From Corynebacterium mycetoides (lineage in GTDB: Bacteria; Actinomycetota; Actinomycetes; Mycobacteriales; Mycobacteriaceae), in contig NZ_LT629700.1 of assembly GCF_900103625.1 (NCBI RefSeq), positions 1,426,001-1,490,000 on the forward strand: DNA of 64,000 nucleotides, written 5' to 3'. Every line of letters starts with the position of its first letter. Positions within the stretch are counted from its first letter, which is position 1. Position numbers and translations under genes: made by a program. Under the pieces are notes generated by a model. That model made no database searches. It had not been told where the DNA came from and saw nothing but the letters and a program-made list of their open reading frames with translations. Positions 36,003 through 44,452 of the stretch are shown here, one piece after another.

Positions 36003-36417
36003 GCGCTCGGCCCGCTGGTGGACCTCCCGCTGGACACGGAGCTGCGGGAGAAGAAGATGCGTGAGGCCGGCGCGGAGTTCGGCGCCCCCCGACTTCTCCC
36101 GGCGCACCTTTCTCCGCGCGGTCGTGGACGGACGCTACAAGCTCGTGCGCTGGTTTTCCCCCACCGAGTACGGCACCCCGGCCAGCGTCGAAGAGCTCTA
36201 CGCCACCTCTGACGTCTCCCTGCACGACCTCGTCTCCGACCCGCACGAGCTGGACAACCTGGGCAACAAGGACCATCCGCGGTACGACGAAGCCCTGGTC
36301 GCGCGGCTTCTGGTAAAGCTCAACGCGCTGATTGAGCGGGAGCTGGGCTCGGACGACAACCCGATGGACCTGGATATGCTCGGCACCCGCGACGTCACCT
36401 ACGGGGCGGAGGGCTAG
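36003..36417 (+). pseudogene. arylsulfatase remnant, 5' truncated and frameshifted
   Basis: The C-terminal end of a sulfatase: FLRAVVDGRYKLVRWFSPTE, then VEELYATSDVSLHDLVSDP and HELDNLGNKDHPRYDE. The preceding segment PLVDLPLDTELREKKMREAG lies in a different frame; the two join across a run of six C (36085-36090), where one extra base would explain the shift. The N-terminal catalytic domain, including the CxPxR modification site, is absent. It abuts the FGE remnant head to head. Confidence 0.75.
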
Positions 36418-36420
36418 ACG

Positions 36421-38154
36421 CTACTCGCAGCGCACGATCGGCTGCGGGTCGTACACCGTGGTCGAGGTGTTGCGGCTGAGCTCCCGGCCGCTTAAGTCGC
36501 GCACGACGCGCGTGTCCGAGGTGGTAAAGCCCTGCGAGCCGCTCGAGGGGACGCAGTTGCCGCCGGTCACCGTCACCGGCTTGGGCGAGGTGTAGTTCCA
36601 GCGCCCGCCGTTGATGGACTCCACCTCCACGGTTTTCACACCCATGAGGCTCACCGTCACCTCCCCGCCGCCGACGGTGGAGGTGATCTTGACCGGGTAG
36701 GGCGAATCGTTGCGGAACTGCAGGTCGATGGCGCCCTCGAACACGGTGGCCTCGCGGCCCGTGGGGTAGCGCGAGATGTAGTAGGAGTGCGGGGTGGACG
36801 CCACGTCCGTCATACCCGCAAAGTAGGCCGCGTTGTACAGCGTGGTGGCGAACTGCGAAATACCGCCGCCCACCGCGTTGCCGGGCCGGCCGTTCTCGAT
36901 GATGCCGGACGAGACGTATCCCTGCGCGGTGCCGCGGGGGCCGGTGTACCCGTTGAGGGAGAAGGTCTCGCCGGGGTTGACGATCGCCCCCTCCACTTCC
37001 TTGGCCGCGAGAGCGATGTTCGTTCCCGACGCCGCGCTGTACCCGCTGGTGGTGAAGGAACCCACGACCTCGTTGAACGTGGCGCTCTGCGCTTCGTCGG
37101 TGGTGAAGTCGGCCGGGCGGTTCTTGTACGCCGCCTCCCAGGTGCGCTCCTTGTCGCCGAGCACGCGCTCGTCGAAGCCCGCCATGGCGCCCTCCCAGTC
37201 GATGATGGAGCCGTCGACGGACGGTTCCACCCCGCCGCCCGGAAGCACCCGGGCGTTTTGCATCTTGCGCTCCGTTTCCGCCAGCTGCTCACCGAGAATC
37301 CCCTGCGCCGCCTCCGCGTTGACCTGCGGCGCGATTCCGCCGTCGACGTTGGGGAACTGGACCACCTCGCCCAGGCGGTCCTGCGCGATCACGCCGTCGA
37401 CGCCGTCGCGCCCGCGCAGCGTGAGCGGGCCGCTGAGGGCGCGCTTGACCGGGCCGTTGAGGGCGTCGTCAATGACCTCACTGCTCACGGCCGGCTCCAC
37501 CTCCACCGCGTCGACCTCGACACCCGACGGGTCGAGCCACCCCGTGGTGACGCGCTCGAACAGCTGCTCGCCGTCGACCTCCTGGCCCGAGACAGGTTCG
37601 GTCACCGTGGCCTCGCCCGATTCGATGGCGATTGCTCCGTCCTGCGGGTCGCGGTGCAGCTCAGCGGCCACGCGCTCGAGCTCGGGGTCTAACGCGGCGC
37701 GGTCGACCGTCGGCACGATATCGACTTCTCGGGTTCGGAACAGGCCCGCCAGCCGGGTCAGAGGGTTGAGGGACTCCTCTCCGGCGCTGCGCACCGTGGC
37801 GTCCCAGTCGATGCCGAGGCCGGAGCTCGCGGGCACGAGCTGGGCACTGGCCTGCGCCGCGCTCACCGTCACGGGCGCCGTGGCGACGTCGCCCAGCTGG
37901 GTTTCCAGCGCGGACACCGCTTCTTCGTGGCTCATGCCCCCGATCTCCACGCCACCCACGGTGGTCCCGCGCGGCACGGATCCGCGGTTCATCGCGATAT
38001 CCGCGATATAGATCGCGAGGAGAACCGCGAGGACACCGACGACGGCGCCGAGGACGATTTTGCGCGCGCTCACGCCCCGCCGTCCCCGGCTCCTGGTTGC
38101 CTTTACCGTAGTCACCCGAACAAGATTACCCTGAGACGGCTTAGAGCCCGACAT
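36421..38154 (-). CDS. VanW-domain membrane-anchored protein
   Basis: A 577-residue protein with a basic N-terminus, one transmembrane helix (KIVLGAVVGVLAVLLAIYIA, about residues 31-50) and a long extracytoplasmic part. That part contains two PG_binding_4-like regions (GGVEIGGMSHEEAVSAL) and a C-terminal VanW domain (GYTGPRGTAQGYVSSGIIEN ... GGGISQFATTLYNAAYFA). Such proteins are thought to act at the cell wall, perhaps by binding peptidoglycan. ATG 38154 is preferred over TTG 38157. It overlaps the GH3 gene by 14 bases, suggesting coupled expression. Confidence 0.85.
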   Translation of the reverse strand: MSGSKPSQGNLVRVTTVKATRSRGRRGVSARKIVLGAVVGVLAVLLAIYIADIAMNRGSVPRGTTVGGVEIGGMSHEEAVSALETQLGDVATAPVTVSAAQASAQLVPASSGLGIDWDATVRSAGEESLNPLTRLAGLFRTREVDIVPTVDRAALDPELERVAAELHRDPQDGAIAIESGEATVTEPVSGQEVDGEQLFERVTTGWLDPSGVEVDAVEVEPAVSSEVIDDALNGPVKRALSGPLTLRGRDGVDGVIAQDRLGEVVQFPNVDGGIAPQVNAEAAQGILGEQLAETERKMQNARVLPGGGVEPSVDGSIIDWEGAMAGFDERVLGDKERTWEAAYKNRPADFTTDEAQSATFNEVVGSFTTSGYSAASGTNIALAAKEVEGAIVNPGETFSLNGYTGPRGTAQGYVSSGIIENGRPGNAVGGGISQFATTLYNAAYFAGMTDVASTPHSYYISRYPTGREATVFEGAIDLQFRNDSPYPVKITSTVGGGEVTVSLMGVKTVEVESINGGRWNYTSPKPVTVTGGNCVPSSGSQGFTTSDTRVVRDLSGRELSRNTSTTVYDPQPIVRCE

Positions 38155-39334
38155 CAATTAACTGCTGCTGGACGCGGGTGGCGGCGGCGTCGACACGCTC
38201 GGGCGCAATCGCGCCCTGCTGGACGGCGGCGGTGACGGTGTCGATGATGTAGCCGACGTCCTCCCCGGAGGACCACAACGCCTGATCGGCCCCCGCGGCG
38301 ATCGCGTCGCGCACCGCGTCCGCGGTCGGGCGGTAATCCGTCAGGCCCCGCATGCCCGACAAGTCGTCGGTGACAACCACGCCTTCAAACGGCGCGCCAC
38401 CCGGGTAATCTCCCTCGCGCAGAATGCGGTAGGCCTCCGGGTTCAGCGAACTGGGCACGCCGTCCGGGCCGAGTCCGGGCACAATCATATGGCCCATCAT
38501 CACCGAGGCCTTCGGGCGCTGCGGCAGCAGAACCGCGTAGGGCTTCAGATCGAACGCCTCCACCTCCCACAGCGGGGGCGTCGTAGCCAGCGCGGTGTGG
38601 GTGTCGCCCGAGGCGCGGCCGTGGCCGGGGAAATGCTTGAAGGTTGGGGTGACGCCGGCGTCGATAAGCCCCTGCGAGAACAACCCGCCGATGCGCGCCA
38701 CCTCGTTCGGATCGGCGCCGAAAGAGCGGTCGCCGACGACGGGGAGGCCGGCGACATCGACGTCGAGAAGCGGGGCGTAATCCACGTTCACCCCGTGCGC
38801 CCGCAACGAGCGGCCGATGTCGTAGCCGGAACCCTGGACCACCGCGTCGGGCTGGCCGGCGAGCGCGCGCGGCGGCATCCACGTGCCGAAGATCTGCTGG
38901 TGGCGCTGCACGCGCCCGCCCTCGAAATCCACCGCGACGGAAAACGGACGGGCGTATTCCTCGCGCAGGGCGTTGATGCTGCGCCCCGGCTCCACGAGCA
39001 GCCCGGGGTCGGCCCACGACGGGATGAACAGCCCGCCCACGCCCTGGTCCAGCGCCGCGCGGGCCTGGTTGTAGTCGGACACGCCGACGACCATGAGCGA
39101 GGCGACCTTCGCGCGCAGGTCATGCGGCACGCGGTCCTCCGGCCCCGGGGGAGGCGGGGGCGTGGTCGTGGTTGTTGTTGTGGAGGTGACGGTGGAGGTG
39201 ACTGTGGCGGTGGACTCGACGGTTGCCTGAAAGGTGCCGCCGGAGCAGGCGGTGAGCGCCGCGCAGGCTGCGACGGCTGCGGCGGCGGAGATGGCTGCAA
39301 CGGCTGTGGCGCACCTTGAGCGGGCCATCCGCAC
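38141..39334 (-). CDS. glycoside hydrolase family 3 lipoprotein, NagZ-like
   Basis: Probably a beta-N-acetylhexosaminidase acting on peptidoglycan fragments outside the membrane. The signal peptide ends in a lipobox (LTACSG, about residues 27-32), followed by a Thr/Val-rich stretch and a run of prolines as a linker. The GH3 barrel shows VDFEGGRVQRH, the KHFPGHGRASGDTH block with the acid/base His-Asp dyad used by NagZ, and VVVTDDLSGM with the nucleophile aspartate. It is 397 residues long. Confidence 0.88.
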   Translation of the reverse strand: MRMARSRCATAVAAISAAAAVAACAALTACSGGTFQATVESTATVTSTVTSTTTTTTTPPPPPGPEDRVPHDLRAKVASLMVVGVSDYNQARAALDQGVGGLFIPSWADPGLLVEPGRSINALREEYARPFSVAVDFEGGRVQRHQQIFGTWMPPRALAGQPDAVVQGSGYDIGRSLRAHGVNVDYAPLLDVDVAGLPVVGDRSFGADPNEVARIGGLFSQGLIDAGVTPTFKHFPGHGRASGDTHTALATTPPLWEVEAFDLKPYAVLLPQRPKASVMMGHMIVPGLGPDGVPSSLNPEAYRILREGDYPGGAPFEGVVVTDDLSGMRGLTDYRPTADAVRDAIAAGADQALWSSGEDVGYIIDTVTAAVQQGAIAPERVDAAATRVQQQLIDVGL

Positions 39335-39422
39335 CCCTTTCCGTCTCTTTCAACCTCCTTCGACGCGGCTTACTCTACTCCGCACCCTCGTTTCCGCCGC
39401 GCCGCCTGCTAAGCTGTGCGCC

Positions 39423-39620
39423 ATGACACGCCCGCTAGACTCCGCGCCTCGCCGCGCCGTGACACCCGTGCTGGCCAGCGCCGTCATGGGGATTGTGCTG
39501 GGCATTGTCGGCGTGATCGGCATCGCCGCGTTCTCCGGGCAGAGCACGGTGCCAGCCGGCAACGCGGTCACCGCCGACGAGGCCGTCCTCGGCGGGCCGG
39601 AGTACGGCTCCCGCCAGTAG
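39423..39620 (+). CDS. DUF2613 small membrane protein
   Basis: A 65-residue protein with one hydrophobic helix (VLASAVMGIVLGIVGVIGIA) and a short polar tail, matching the DUF2613 family found directly upstream of aftD-like genes in corynebacteria. The start is ATG 39423; the longer open frame upstream overlaps the divergent GH3 gene. It ends nine bases before aftD, suggesting an operon. Function is unknown. Confidence 0.75.
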   Translation: MTRPLDSAPRRAVTPVLASAVMGIVLGIVGVIGIAAFSGQSTVPAGNAVTADEAVLGGPEYGSRQ

Positions 39621-39629
39621 GCGCGCCAG

Positions 39630-42551
39630 GTGTTCACGCACCCGGCGGTCAAGCACCCGCTCGCCGCCCACGTCCTCGGCTGGGTCGCGCTCACCCTCAT
39701 CTCGTTTGCCCAGCCGCCGGGGCGCGTTGCCGCCGACACCAAGTTCAACCTCACCCAGGACTCGGCGGGCTTCCTCGCCGCCGCCACCCGCGCCTGGACG
39801 GACCAGTTCACCCTCGGGCAGATCCAGAACCAGGCGTACGGCTACCTCTTCCCGCAGGGGCCGTTCTTCCTGCTCCCGCTGCCCGACTGGGTGGTGCAGC
39901 GGATGTGGTGGGCGCTTCTTGTGTGCATCGCCTACTCGGGCACCCTGAAACTGGCCCGCCACATGGGCATCCCCGGGGTTGTGCCGGCGGTGTTGTACGC
40001 GCTCTCGCCGCGCATCCTCACGACGCTGACCGCCATTTCCTCGGAGGCGTGGCCGGTGGCGCTGGTGCCGTGGACGCTGATCCCCCTGGTCAATCGCCGC
40101 CCGCAGGTTGCACCCGCGCTGGTCGCGGTGGCGATGATGGGCGCGGTCAACGCCGCGGCCACCATCGCCGCGTGCCTGCCGGCATTCGTCCTGCTCGCGT
40201 GGCGACGCCGTTGGCCGCAGGCCGCGCTGTACGGCCTGGGCTGCCTCGCGGTCAGCGCGTGGTGGCTCGGCCCGCTGCTGGTGCTTGGCCGCTACTCGCC
40301 GCCGTTTACGGAGTTCATCGAGTCCGCGTATGTCACCACCCACTGGCTCAACCCGGCCGAGATTCTGCGCGGCACCACCAGCTGGGCACCGTTCGTGGAC
40401 ACCGAGCGCACGGCCGGGTTCCTGCTGGTCTCGGAGCCGGTGTTCATTCTGGCCACCATGGCCGTCGCGGCCGTGGGACTGGCCGGCCTGGCCCGCGCGG
40501 ACATGCCGTGGCGCGGCTACCTCGTGCTCCTGCTCTCCTGCGGTTTCCTCCTGCTGGGTGCCGCCCATTTTTTGCCCTCGCTTTTCGACGGCCCCCTGGC
40601 CCCGTTCCGCAACCTCCACAAGTTCGACCCCCTCGTGCGCCTGCCGCTGGTGCTCGGCGTCGGCTGGGCGCTCACGCGCCTGCGCGCCCCCGCGCTGGTG
40701 GCGGTGTCGCTGGCTGCGGCGGTGGCGGTGGCGCCCGCGTGGTCGCTGAGGCTCCTGCCCACCGGCACGTGGACTGAGGTGTCGCCAGACTGGATCGCGG
40801 CCGGGAAGTGGCTCGACGAGCACGCCGCGGGCACCCGCACCATCGTGGTCCCCCCGGCGTCGTTTGCCCGGCAGACGTGGGGGTGGACGCGCGATGAGCC
40901 GATCCAGGCGGTGACCTCCGCCCCGTTCGCGGTGCGCGACGCCGTGCCGCTGATAGACCCGGAGGCGATCCGCGGTCTCGACGGCCAGATGCAGGCCCTC
41001 GACGAGGAGGCGCTGCGCTCCATCGGCGTCGGCGCGGTGGTCGTGCGCCGGGACCTGGACAGCGGCGCCGAGGCCGACTGGCCGGGCGAGCCGACGGTCT
41101 CCTTCGGCGACGTGGACATCCACCTGCTCGAGCCGTATCGCGGCATGATGATCACCGCCGACGAGCCCGTGCGTGTCGACGGCGGCGGGGAGGTCCTGAC
41201 CCTGTTGTGGCAGCGCTACGGCTACTTCCCGGCGCGGCTGGTGGACTCGGGCGCGCAGATTGTCACCGACACCCCCGCGTTGGCCGCCCGCAACTACGGC
41301 ACGCTTGACTCCCCCGTTTCCGCGCACCTGGCGCACCCGGGCGAGGGCTCGGACGTGCGCAACCGCCTGCCCGACTACCCCTCGGCGGGCTCGCGCGTCG
41401 GCGTGACCATGTCGGGGGGCGAGGCCTGGGCGTCCAGCTCCGCCGCCGATGCCACGGCCTTCGGCGGCGCCGACCCCTCGCGCTCCCTGACCTCCGCCTT
41501 CGACGGGCTGGACAGCACCGCCTGGTGGCCCGCCCCCGGCGACGCCGGCTGGATCGCCTCCACCGTCGACGGCGGGCGCGTCTCGCTTACCGCGACCGAC
41601 TCCACAGTGGTGCGCGTGGTCTCCGGCGACACCGCGCGCGACGTCTCGCTCGTGGCGGACCAGCCGCGCAGCGTGAGCGTGCCGGGCGACACGGTGCGCA
41701 TCGATCTCACGGAGCCCGTCGGCATTTCCGAGCTGGACACCGGAGTGACGCGCGTCGTCGAGGTTCCTGGCACCGCCGACACCTACTTCTTCCAGCGCAT
41801 CTTCCCCAGCACCGACGTGCTGCAGCGCCGCTTCACCACCGCCGCCCCCGCCGAGTGGCAGCTCTCCTCGCCCGCCACCATCGACGGCGAAGAGGCCGAC
41901 GGCACCGTCTTCTTAGACGCCGGCACGCACGAGATCCTCACCGACGCCGACACAGTCACCCTGACCCGATCAGGCGTCACCACCGCCGGGTGGGCGCCGT
42001 TCGACGGGGAGGTGCGCACCAGCGACCGGGACCAGCTCATCCTCACCGGCCGCGGCTTCAACGACGGCCTGCGCGCCCGCGTCGGCGATGTGCCGCTTGA
42101 GCCCGAGCGTATCGACGCCGGCATGCAGGCCTTCCGCGTCCCACCCGGCACCAGCGGCCCGTTGACCATGACTTTCGCCGGCGACGCCCCCTACCGGTGG
42201 AGCCTGCTGCTCGGCGCCGTGCTCTCGCTGCTGACCGTGGCCGGGTGCCTGTGGGTGCGGTGGCGCCGCGTGTCGCGCTACGAGCCGGATAGTCGGGCGA
42301 CGCCTACGTCCCCTCTAGTCGCGGCGCTGGGCGTGGGACTTGCCCCCGGCGCGCTGGCTGTGGCGTTGGCGTGGGCCGCGCGGCGGTGGACGCTCATCCC
42401 GTCGTGGCTGCTGAGCTCCAGCGCCGCCGGGTTCATGGGGTTGTGGCTGGCGCGGGCCCCGTGGCCGACACCCGGTTACGCCGGGTCGTCCATGCTCGTG
42501 CTCGTCGCCGGGTGCCTGGCCGTGGCGGCGCTGGCGTTCCCGGATAAGTGA
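39630..42551 (+). CDS. aftD: arabinofuranosyltransferase AftD (DUF3367)
   Basis: A large GT-C type polytopic membrane protein of 973 residues. The N-terminal half has about ten helices and the first-loop acidic motif AADTKFNLTQD; the middle and C-terminal half are extracytoplasmic with carbohydrate-binding-like domains, ending in several more helices (about residues 855-970). This is the DUF3367/AftD layout; AftD uses decaprenyl-phospho-arabinose to extend cell-wall arabinan. The start is GTG 39630. It is somewhat shorter than mycobacterial AftD, as corynebacterial versions tend to be. Confidence 0.85.
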   Translation: MFTHPAVKHPLAAHVLGWVALTLISFAQPPGRVAADTKFNLTQDSAGFLAAATRAWTDQFTLGQIQNQAYGYLFPQGPFFLLPLPDWVVQRMWWALLVCIAYSGTLKLARHMGIPGVVPAVLYALSPRILTTLTAISSEAWPVALVPWTLIPLVNRRPQVAPALVAVAMMGAVNAAATIAACLPAFVLLAWRRRWPQAALYGLGCLAVSAWWLGPLLVLGRYSPPFTEFIESAYVTTHWLNPAEILRGTTSWAPFVDTERTAGFLLVSEPVFILATMAVAAVGLAGLARADMPWRGYLVLLLSCGFLLLGAAHFLPSLFDGPLAPFRNLHKFDPLVRLPLVLGVGWALTRLRAPALVAVSLAAAVAVAPAWSLRLLPTGTWTEVSPDWIAAGKWLDEHAAGTRTIVVPPASFARQTWGWTRDEPIQAVTSAPFAVRDAVPLIDPEAIRGLDGQMQALDEEALRSIGVGAVVVRRDLDSGAEADWPGEPTVSFGDVDIHLLEPYRGMMITADEPVRVDGGGEVLTLLWQRYGYFPARLVDSGAQIVTDTPALAARNYGTLDSPVSAHLAHPGEGSDVRNRLPDYPSAGSRVGVTMSGGEAWASSSAADATAFGGADPSRSLTSAFDGLDSTAWWPAPGDAGWIASTVDGGRVSLTATDSTVVRVVSGDTARDVSLVADQPRSVSVPGDTVRIDLTEPVGISELDTGVTRVVEVPGTADTYFFQRIFPSTDVLQRRFTTAAPAEWQLSSPATIDGEEADGTVFLDAGTHEILTDADTVTLTRSGVTTAGWAPFDGEVRTSDRDQLILTGRGFNDGLRARVGDVPLEPERIDAGMQAFRVPPGTSGPLTMTFAGDAPYRWSLLLGAVLSLLTVAGCLWVRWRRVSRYEPDSRATPTSPLVAALGVGLAPGALAVALAWAARRWTLIPSWLLSSSAAGFMGLWLARAPWPTPGYAGSSMLVLVAGCLAVAALAFPDK

Positions 42552-42573
42552 GGGGTGGTGCTGGTGCTGGTGT

Positions 42574-42601
42574 GCTGACGTCTAACAGCTAGATCTCAGC
42601 G
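42574..42601. repeat. 28-bp imperfect palindrome, copy 1
   Basis: It begins GCTGACGTCTA and ends TAGATCTCAGCG, so it can fold into an imperfect stem. It differs from copy 2 at only a few central positions and lies 81 bp before it, just after the aftD stop. Confidence 0.6.
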
Positions 42602-42654
42602 AAACAGGGACTGCAAAACCCCAGGTCGCGAGGAGCTAAAACTGCCCCGACGCC

Positions 42655-42682
42655 GCTGACGTCTAGTAGCTAGACCTCAGCG
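42655..42682. repeat. 28-bp palindrome, copy 2
   Basis: GCTGACGTCTAG and CTAGACCTCAGC, with one mismatch, surround a three-base loop. The right arm contains the stop codon of the acyltransferase gene. The arm shares AGACCTCAGCGCG with the stem at 9193-9249. It is possibly a bidirectional terminator between convergent genes or a small dispersed element. Confidence 0.6.
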
Positions 42683-43627
42683 CGGGGGGCGGCGCGGGGG
42701 GCGCGGCTCGGCCACAGCACAGCGCCCGGGGCGCGCGATGCGCCGGTTGATCCAGCGCGCCCCGGGGACCTCGACAAGCTCGTACGACACATACGCAACG
42801 GCGACGCTGAACAAGACAGTAAACGCAAGTACGACTGCGAAGTGCCCGCTGAACGTCGGCACGCCGAGGACCGGGAAAGCAAGTGCCAGCACCCACACGT
42901 GCCACAAAAAGATGGAGTAGGACCAGCGCCCGAGAGCGCGCACGGCCGGGGAGGCCAGAACGCTGGAATCGCGCGGAGAGAGCACGTAGGGCGCGACGAT
43001 CAGCGCGGCGAACAGCGCCCCGAGGATCACGCGGGCGTTGAACTCCGCCGGGGTGGGATGGGTAAGCCCCGCCGGCCCCACCACGCCCGCGAACCACGCC
43101 ACGGGCAGCGAGAGCAGCGCGAACGGCCAGCGCGGGCCGCGGTACCCCACGCCGAGGCGCTCCAGCTCCGCCAAGATGAGGCCCACCGCGAACCACAGCA
43201 CGTACGACGGGGGCCAGATCTGCATGTTCACTACCGAGACGCCCTCGATTGCCCAGGGCCACAGCAGGGAGGCGGGGATGAGGATGGAGAGGAGAAGCGT
43301 TCGGGTGTGCGTCGATAAGCGAAGATACAGCGGGAGGACGAGGTAGAACGCGACCTCCACGCACAGCGACCAGATGTGAGTCAGGCCCGCGACGAGACCG
43401 TCGGGCACGTAAATCTGCAGCATGAGCACCTGCGCGAGCGCCTGGGGCCAGGACATGTGGGCGAGCTCCGGCAGGGTGGCCAGCACGACCGCGACGCAGG
43501 CCAGGTACGCCGGGGCGATGCGCGCGAGGCGTCGCCGGTAGTAACCCGGGCGCTGGCCGCCGCGGGCCAGCAGGAAGGCGGACAGGGCGTAGAACACGGC
43601 GACGAAGTAGTCGAAACGCTCCAGCAC
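42677..43627 (-). CDS. acyltransferase 3 family membrane protein, start unclear
   Basis: A polytopic acyltransferase (OafA/Acyl_transf_3 family), about ten helices, that would O-acylate a cell-envelope glycan or lipid. The coordinates use GTG 43627, but the conserved N-terminus continues upstream in the same frame to about 43717 (LPELEGLRAVAALGILTTHV, including the catalytic-type histidine). No ATG, GTG or TTG occurs between 43628 and the in-frame stop at 43739-43741. It therefore starts at a rare codon (CTG at 43696 is one option) or has lost its start. The C-terminus is basic and proline-rich. Confidence 0.75.
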   Translation of the reverse strand: MLERFDYFVAVFYALSAFLLARGGQRPGYYRRRLARIAPAYLACVAVVLATLPELAHMSWPQALAQVLMLQIYVPDGLVAGLTHIWSLCVEVAFYLVLPLYLRLSTHTRTLLLSILIPASLLWPWAIEGVSVVNMQIWPPSYVLWFAVGLILAELERLGVGYRGPRWPFALLSLPVAWFAGVVGPAGLTHPTPAEFNARVILGALFAALIVAPYVLSPRDSSVLASPAVRALGRWSYSIFLWHVWVLALAFPVLGVPTFSGHFAVVLAFTVLFSVAVAYVSYELVEVPGARWINRRIARPGRCAVAEPRPPRRPPR

Positions 43628-43729
43628 CGGGTGGTACGTCGCGGTCTGGAAGGCGACGTGCGTGGTCAGGATGCCGAGGGCCGCGACGGCGCGCAGACCC
43701 TCGAGCTCGGGAAGTAGAGTGTTAGCGAT

Positions 43730-44452
43730 ATGGACAGTCTAGGAGTCGGGCTAGAACTCAGGCGAACGCTGGTGAGGTGCCTCGCGGTGCTCGCCGTGTG
43801 CTTCGCGCTGAACCTGATCTCCCCCGTGGTCATCGCGGCGCAGCGCACCATCGCGCCGGGTGAGACCCGGCTGACCACCTTCGACGGGCCCGCGGAACTG
43901 TCCGTTGAGACAACCACGTCGAAGGGTGCGAAGTCCGGCACCGTCGAGATCGACGCGAACATCGTGCTAGACGGTGCCGCGCGCACCGACTCGTATACCG
44001 CCGCGGCCGCCTCCTCGATGCCGGTCCCGGGGCGCGGCGGGGTGACCTACTACTTCCCCTACCGGCCGGAGCGCCGCACCTACCCCTACTCCGACCCGTT
44101 CGCGCCGCAGACACTTACTGCACCGGCGGCGCTGGACTACGTCGGCCCCGGCAGCGTTGGGGGGCTGGACACCTATAAATACCGGGCACGGATCGCAACG
44201 CCGGACTACGCCGCGGAGCGGATCATCGACCTGCAGACCAGCACCGGTGTGGTACTCGACGAGACTTGGTCCGTGGAACGCGGGCCCGCCACGGGACTGT
44301 TCCGCATGTCGGAAGCGTCGCGCGCCGAGGCCCGCGCACACGCCGCCGGGCAGGTGCGGGTGCTGCACGTCCTGCAGGTCCTGGCGTGGGTGACGCGGTT
44401 CATCGCCGTGGTTGCGCTGGCCTGGGCGGCGGTGGCGGTTGCGCGCCGGTAA
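43730..44452 (+). CDS. DUF3068 (porin PorA-family-like) membrane protein
   Basis: A 240-residue protein with an N-terminal helix (TLVRCLAVLAVCFALNLISP), an extracytoplasmic beta-rich domain (TYYFPYRPERRTYPYSDPF; GLDTYKYRARI) and a C-terminal helix (FIAVVALAWAAVAVARR). This is the DUF3068 layout found in corynebacteria and mycobacteria. Its start lies where the opposite-strand acyltransferase should begin. It overlaps the next gene. Molecular role is unknown, but location in the envelope is clear. Confidence 0.75.
   Translation: MDSLGVGLELRRTLVRCLAVLAVCFALNLISPVVIAAQRTIAPGETRLTTFDGPAELSVETTTSKGAKSGTVEIDANIVLDGAARTDSYTAAAASSMPVPGRGGVTYYFPYRPERRTYPYSDPFAPQTLTAPAALDYVGPGSVGGLDTYKYRARIATPDYAAERIIDLQTSTGVVLDETWSVERGPATGLFRMSEASRAEARAHAAGQVRVLHVLQVLAWVTRFIAVVALAWAAVAVARR

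Noticed and set aside
36018..36212. Open frame starting at GTG 36018 as an independent small gene
   Set aside because: Its first part joins the sulfatase C-terminus by a one-base shift in the C6 tract; the rest after the tract is out-of-frame sequence.
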